Below are positions 60,801 through 64,000 of a stretch of DNA of 64,000 bases, piece after piece (position 1 is the stretch's first letter; each line of letters starts with the position of its first letter). Under the pieces are notes generated by a model, which was not told where the DNA came from, did no database searches, and worked only from the letters and a program-made list of their open reading frames with translations. The stretch lies in assembly GCF_010183535.1 (NCBI RefSeq), contig NC_071333.1, positions 18,598,587-18,662,586 on the forward strand. The letters run 5' to 3'. Origin of the DNA: Caenorhabditis remanei (Eukaryota > Nematoda > Chromadorea > Rhabditida > Rhabditidae). A program made the position numbers and the translations under genes.

Positions 60801-61537
60801 ACCAACCCAGTCACCCTGAAAAACAAAAATATAATTTGTGTCAGGACCCAAGAATAACTCACCCTATCCGCTTTCTTATGCTTATACAAAATTAGGAGGC
60901 CTGGCTTCAACACACAATAATACCGATTCCATTTCTTCAATGCGCCACGGATTTTCAGCGTGTCTGCCATAACAACAACCGTCGGGTCACGAAGAGCCGA
61001 AAGAAGTTCATCGTTGACGCGTTTTTTCTCGTCACGATACTCCTTCTTTTGTTTCTGAAATATTTATTAAATTTGGAATAATAATTGGAGTCATATGGGA
61101 AACATTGAGTTTTTCGTGGTTTGTACCTTTCTAGTCTTTTTCGATTTTTTCGTCATTTGGTAAAGGAACACAACTGAATTTGTGAAACAGTTCTATGTTA
61201 CATTTGATCCTCTTAGTCAGTCATTTGCATACATGTCCTTTCAGGTAGCTACTGTACACATGAAAACTATTAATATGAATTTAAACATCAAAGTTCTCGA
61301 CTAGAGGGGAGGAATAATACAAAAAAAACGGAAACCAGGTTTTCTAGTTTACCCTGCCTACAACATGTTCAGCATTGTTCTTACTACCTTGATGGGCGAT
61401 GACGAGAATGATAAAAGACGGTGATAAGCGACACTGAGTGATGCTCGCCGATGCTTCGGTATTGGTGGCTCCACAACTCTTATGTCCTCAGGTGGTGAGG
61501 TGATTGTGAGCTTGCGCTCTTTTCGACGCTCCAGCAT
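57840..61537 (-). CDS. Oxysterol-binding-protein-related lipid-transfer protein, membrane-anchored (ORP5/8-like)
   Basis: Eleven exons on the - strand: 61537-61388, 61054-60863, 60815-60726, 60675-60562, 60384-60310, 60260-60009, 59957-59770, 59507-58922, 58868-58597, 58376-58139, 58001-57840; 772 residues. It has an N-terminal Ser/Arg-rich region, a PH domain (about 75-190, with [18 protein letters not shown]), an acidic linker, and the OSBP-related domain (about 290-640) with the fingerprint [10 protein letters not shown] near residue 411 and [12 protein letters not shown] before it. After a coiled, charged stretch comes a hydrophobic C-terminal anchor (about 748-770, [20 protein letters not shown]). 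PH plus ORD plus C-terminal anchor is the plan of ORP5/ORP8, which sit in the ER and exchange phosphatidylserine for PI4P at plasma-membrane contacts; that role is inferred. It belongs to the C. elegans obr group, but I do not assign a number. A second first exon is possible at 61127-61156. Confidence 0.9.
59539..59747. repeat. MITE-like element, CAGACTTG family, copy D (lipid-transfer gene intron)
   Basis: It begins CAGACTTGCAAGGGGCCGG and ends GACCGGGCCAAGCC...AAAGTCTG, about 209 bp. It makes up most of the 262-bp intron 59508-59769, so this intron probably grew by insertion. Confidence 0.7.
61127..61156 (-). CDS. Possible alternative first exon of the lipid-transfer gene
   Basis: On the - strand an ATG at 61156 opens ten codons ([10 protein letters not shown]) that end exactly at a GTACAA donor, in phase 0. 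A 72-bp intron would join them to the acceptor at 61055, where the main form reads [12 protein letters not shown]. The result would be a shorter, very basic N-terminus replacing the 50 residues of exon 1. The donor is not the consensus GTAAGT, so this is tentative. Confidence 0.45.
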
Positions 61538-64000
61538 TCTTGAATATTAGGGTACAAGGAAAAGTTTGGGAAGAGAGTTTGAAAGTTGAAAAACTAAACG
61601 AAAAAAGAGAAAAAAATAGGACAACATGGTTACCAGGAGATATTGTTATGGGAAACTAGAAAAAGAAAGCCAACAATATATATATATTTTGTTTTGGTGT
61701 GGTGAATTTTGCGAATTTCGAGTGGATGGTGAAATGCCATGATAAGAAAGGCAGCAATTATTTTAAACTAATGAACTCCTTCATTTCTAGACGTCATGAT
61801 GGTAGCGTGTCAAAAAAGCATTATGGCATGCTTCGGGTGCACTTGAAAACCGAGAGAACGATAATAGTCTATAGTCAACCCATCAAAGCGAGAGACGGAC
61901 AAATTCCAAAAATAGAAGACGTAATCCAACACTCTGGGAAAATTTTCCCTTCTTCTTTTTTCAGTTCCTACTTCCTATTCTAATTTGCACTGATTCAATA
62001 AGATAAGAGAAAAGGAAAAAGAGGAAAATTAGTATTCAACTGCTGAAAAAGAAGGAAGAGAGACAGAAAACCGGAAAATAAGAAAAAAAGGAGTATAGTG
62101 ATAACAAAACGACCGAAACTGACAAGACAACACCACCTACTAAACAAGCACATTTGCTAAATGTAACAAAAGAAAAAAAACGAATTGCTTTCTGATTGTG
62201 CTCGATTATATTACATTTTACTGATGTTAGTCACGAAAAAAGTCAGATGGTGTTCTATTGTAAGTTTAAAACATCTAACAAAACAAGGCGTGAGAAAATA
62301 TACAAAAAAATATGAAAAGCACTCATCATGAATAAGTTTGCCACGTTCTTCTCCTTTAGAAATGTATAGTTGTAAAATAGGAATGAAGAAAAAAACCGAA
62401 AGAAAAAGAGGAATAGAAGTTGATGTACTTCTACGGTTCGGTGCCGATGGGGAAAGTTTTTGAAGAAAAAGAAGAATGGATAGAGAAATGTGTAGAAGAA
62501 GTTGTTTATAAGAAGGAGCTGAAGAGAATATGCGTACGAATAGTAAGAGGTTCTGGGTTGATCGAGAAACACAAATGCAAATGAGGTGTACCTAGTGAAG
62601 TGAAAAATGAGGGGTGAAGGAGCATGGAAATGGGTTTTAACCCTTAGTACGGGCTGCTTTTGATTTATTTTGTGTCCACTCTGTCTTGCAGATAGGAGAA
62701 TGCCATTAATTTTTGACACTCTCGCTTCTAGGAATACATGTTATATTTTTGGAAAGAAATTGGAAATTTCAGTATCAAAAATTGTATTCTTACTACGAAA
62801 GGTTATGGAATCAATTTGGATTCATGGAAGCTGAAAAAAACGCTGATTTTAAAAACTTATTCTGTTTTTGCCATTGAGACTTGGTATTTAAGAAAAAGAT
62901 CAGAATTTCGAAAAATAGAAAATTATTACAAATTTAAAATTTCTTGCAATTTTTACGTGTTACAAAGGTAATAACTTCTTTATTTTTCCAGACTCTGACC
63001 TTGTTTTTCTAAATCAGCGTTTTTTCAGTTTTCCAATGATATAGGTCACGTCCCGTTAGTATTGCAAAGGCTAAATCAGAGTAAAAATCGAAGGGAGTAC
63101 TTTTACCCTCTGAACAATGGAATGTTGAGATCTTTGAGTTTTTCAGGTGAAAAACATAATAGAGCCACATTATTTCGAAATCCTGAGAAAATGTTTGTTG
63201 GGCAGGAGGATGTGGACACACACGAAAAAAGAAAATAAAAACAGACGATGTCCGATTATCAGGTTTACATTATTGTCAAACTTATAGGAATAGACACATC
63301 TATTTTGAGAAGAAATGCTTCCCAAAACCTTTTGGAGCAAAACTTGTGACCATTGGGAAAAAGTGTTCCCACCACAAGGGAAAAGGGCACCTATTGAATG
63401 TAATAGACACTCCACAAAAAACTTGGTATTCACATCAGTCTCACGCGGAAGCATCGAAAATCTAGCATTCAAAAAAAGAGAGAAAAGAAAACCAACTATA
63501 GTCGCAACACAAAAAAGAAACCGACAGAAAATGAGCTTGGCGTTCCGTTTCTCCAGAGTGTGATAACTATGTACGTCTCTTGACACATCGGCTCGGATTC
63601 TTTGAAAAGAGGAGTCAAAGCAGAACGGGTGTGGCAGTAACACGGCGAAAATAAGATATAGTCGAAGCTAGTGCTCCCCAGGCATAGACAGAGGCAGATG
63701 TCGTTGTGGTTTTAGGGATCTCGAGAACCAAATGTAAAACTTTTGAAATCATGCACCCGAAATAAATATATATAATTATCAGACTTGAAATTTTTTGAAA
63801 TTGTTTTCGAAAAAAAATATTTCTCTTCTAACAATTTAAAATTCAATCAAACTGTGTATATGCAAGATAATTTGAGGATTTTCAAACCAAATATTTGAAA
63901 AAATTTTGTTAAGTTAATTATCAGGGGTAAAAACAAAGTTCACATTTTTTGAATGACCAAACATTAGAACGGTCTATTATTATACGATCAAAGTTATTTA
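61538..64000. other. Upstream region of the lipid-transfer gene, right edge
   Basis: No coding exon supported. It is purine-rich on the + strand at about 61.97-62.6 kb, that is, pyrimidine-rich on the sense strand of the lipid-transfer gene. It contains a diverged MITE (about 62800-63080). An AATAAA at about 63762 in AT-rich sequence has no gene attached to it within the window. ORF 63170-63643 (-) is low-complexity Phe/Leu-rich. Confidence 0.45.
62800..63080. repeat. Diverged second copy of the esterase-intron MITE
   Basis: The right part has TTTTCCAATGATATAGGTCACGTCCC, matching in sense the right terminus at 32929-32952. The left part has GGAAGCTGAAAAAAACGCTGATTT and then TTTTTGCC, matching the left interior at about 32758-32805. 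The ends have decayed. Confidence 0.6.

Noticed and set aside
1..64000. Prokaryotic or viral features (CRISPR, operons with ribosome sites, phage or retroviral genes)
   Set aside because: None seen: no regularly spaced repeats, no reverse transcriptase, integrase or capsid-like frames, and all genes have nematode-type introns or a TATA promoter.

Overview
The window is animal nuclear DNA from a Caenorhabditis-type nematode, very probably the X chromosome of C. elegans. The evidence is AT-rich sequence, short introns (often 45-60 bp) ending in TTTTCAG, acceptor sites just 5' of start codons (typical of trans-splicing), a supplementary-type nuclear receptor, a chemosensory serpentine receptor, and gene products I recognise as PIX-1, NHR-71, AAKB-1 and NKB-3. 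The species, chromosome and gene symbols come from memory of these proteins, not from a search. Exon coordinates were read by hand; every multi-exon model given keeps frame to one stop codon.

Layout. 1-3481: no gene, ending in a 1.96-kb foldback (palindromic) element. 3499-5240 (+): Sra/Srab-type serpentine receptor. 5962-10632 (+): pix-1, a Rho-family exchange factor, with a tRNA-Lys and several small inverted-repeat elements in its introns. 10633-20763: about 10 kb without genes, strongly pyrimidine-rich on the + strand. 20920-24398 (+): nuclear receptor (nhr-71). 26814-31185 (+): AMPK beta subunit (aakb-1), whose first intron holds a second foldback of 1.65 kb. 31710-31937 (+): a small intronless gene with its own TATA box. 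32468-34924 (+): secreted carboxylesterase. 35598-37053 (-): Na+/K+-ATPase beta subunit (nkb-3). 37054-50141: about 13 kb with no protein gene, carrying a second, identical tRNA-Lys and several repeats. 50304-53819 (+): unrecognised secreted protein of 824 residues that appears to be built from about six diverged repeats. 54725-55760 (-): unrecognised multi-pass membrane protein, convergent with the previous gene. 57840-61537 (-): OSBP-related lipid-transfer protein with PH domain, ORD and C-terminal membrane anchor. 61538-64000: upstream and repeat sequence.

The genes do not form one pathway. Common themes are signalling at membranes (serpentine receptor, PIX-1, OSBP-related protein, Na+/K+-ATPase beta) and metabolism or gene control (AMPK beta, nuclear receptor, esterase). 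No spacing suggests an SL2-type operon.

The best leads are: two TTAA-ended foldbacks, one abutting the receptor's first coding exon and one inside the aakb-1 intron; the repeat protein at 50304, whose stop codon is split by an intron with a tandem CAG/AAG acceptor; a possible second first exon of the lipid-transfer gene; a TIR family with 'CAGACTTG...CGGGCC' ends; and the strand-asymmetric gene-poor regions upstream of nhr-71 and nkb-3.
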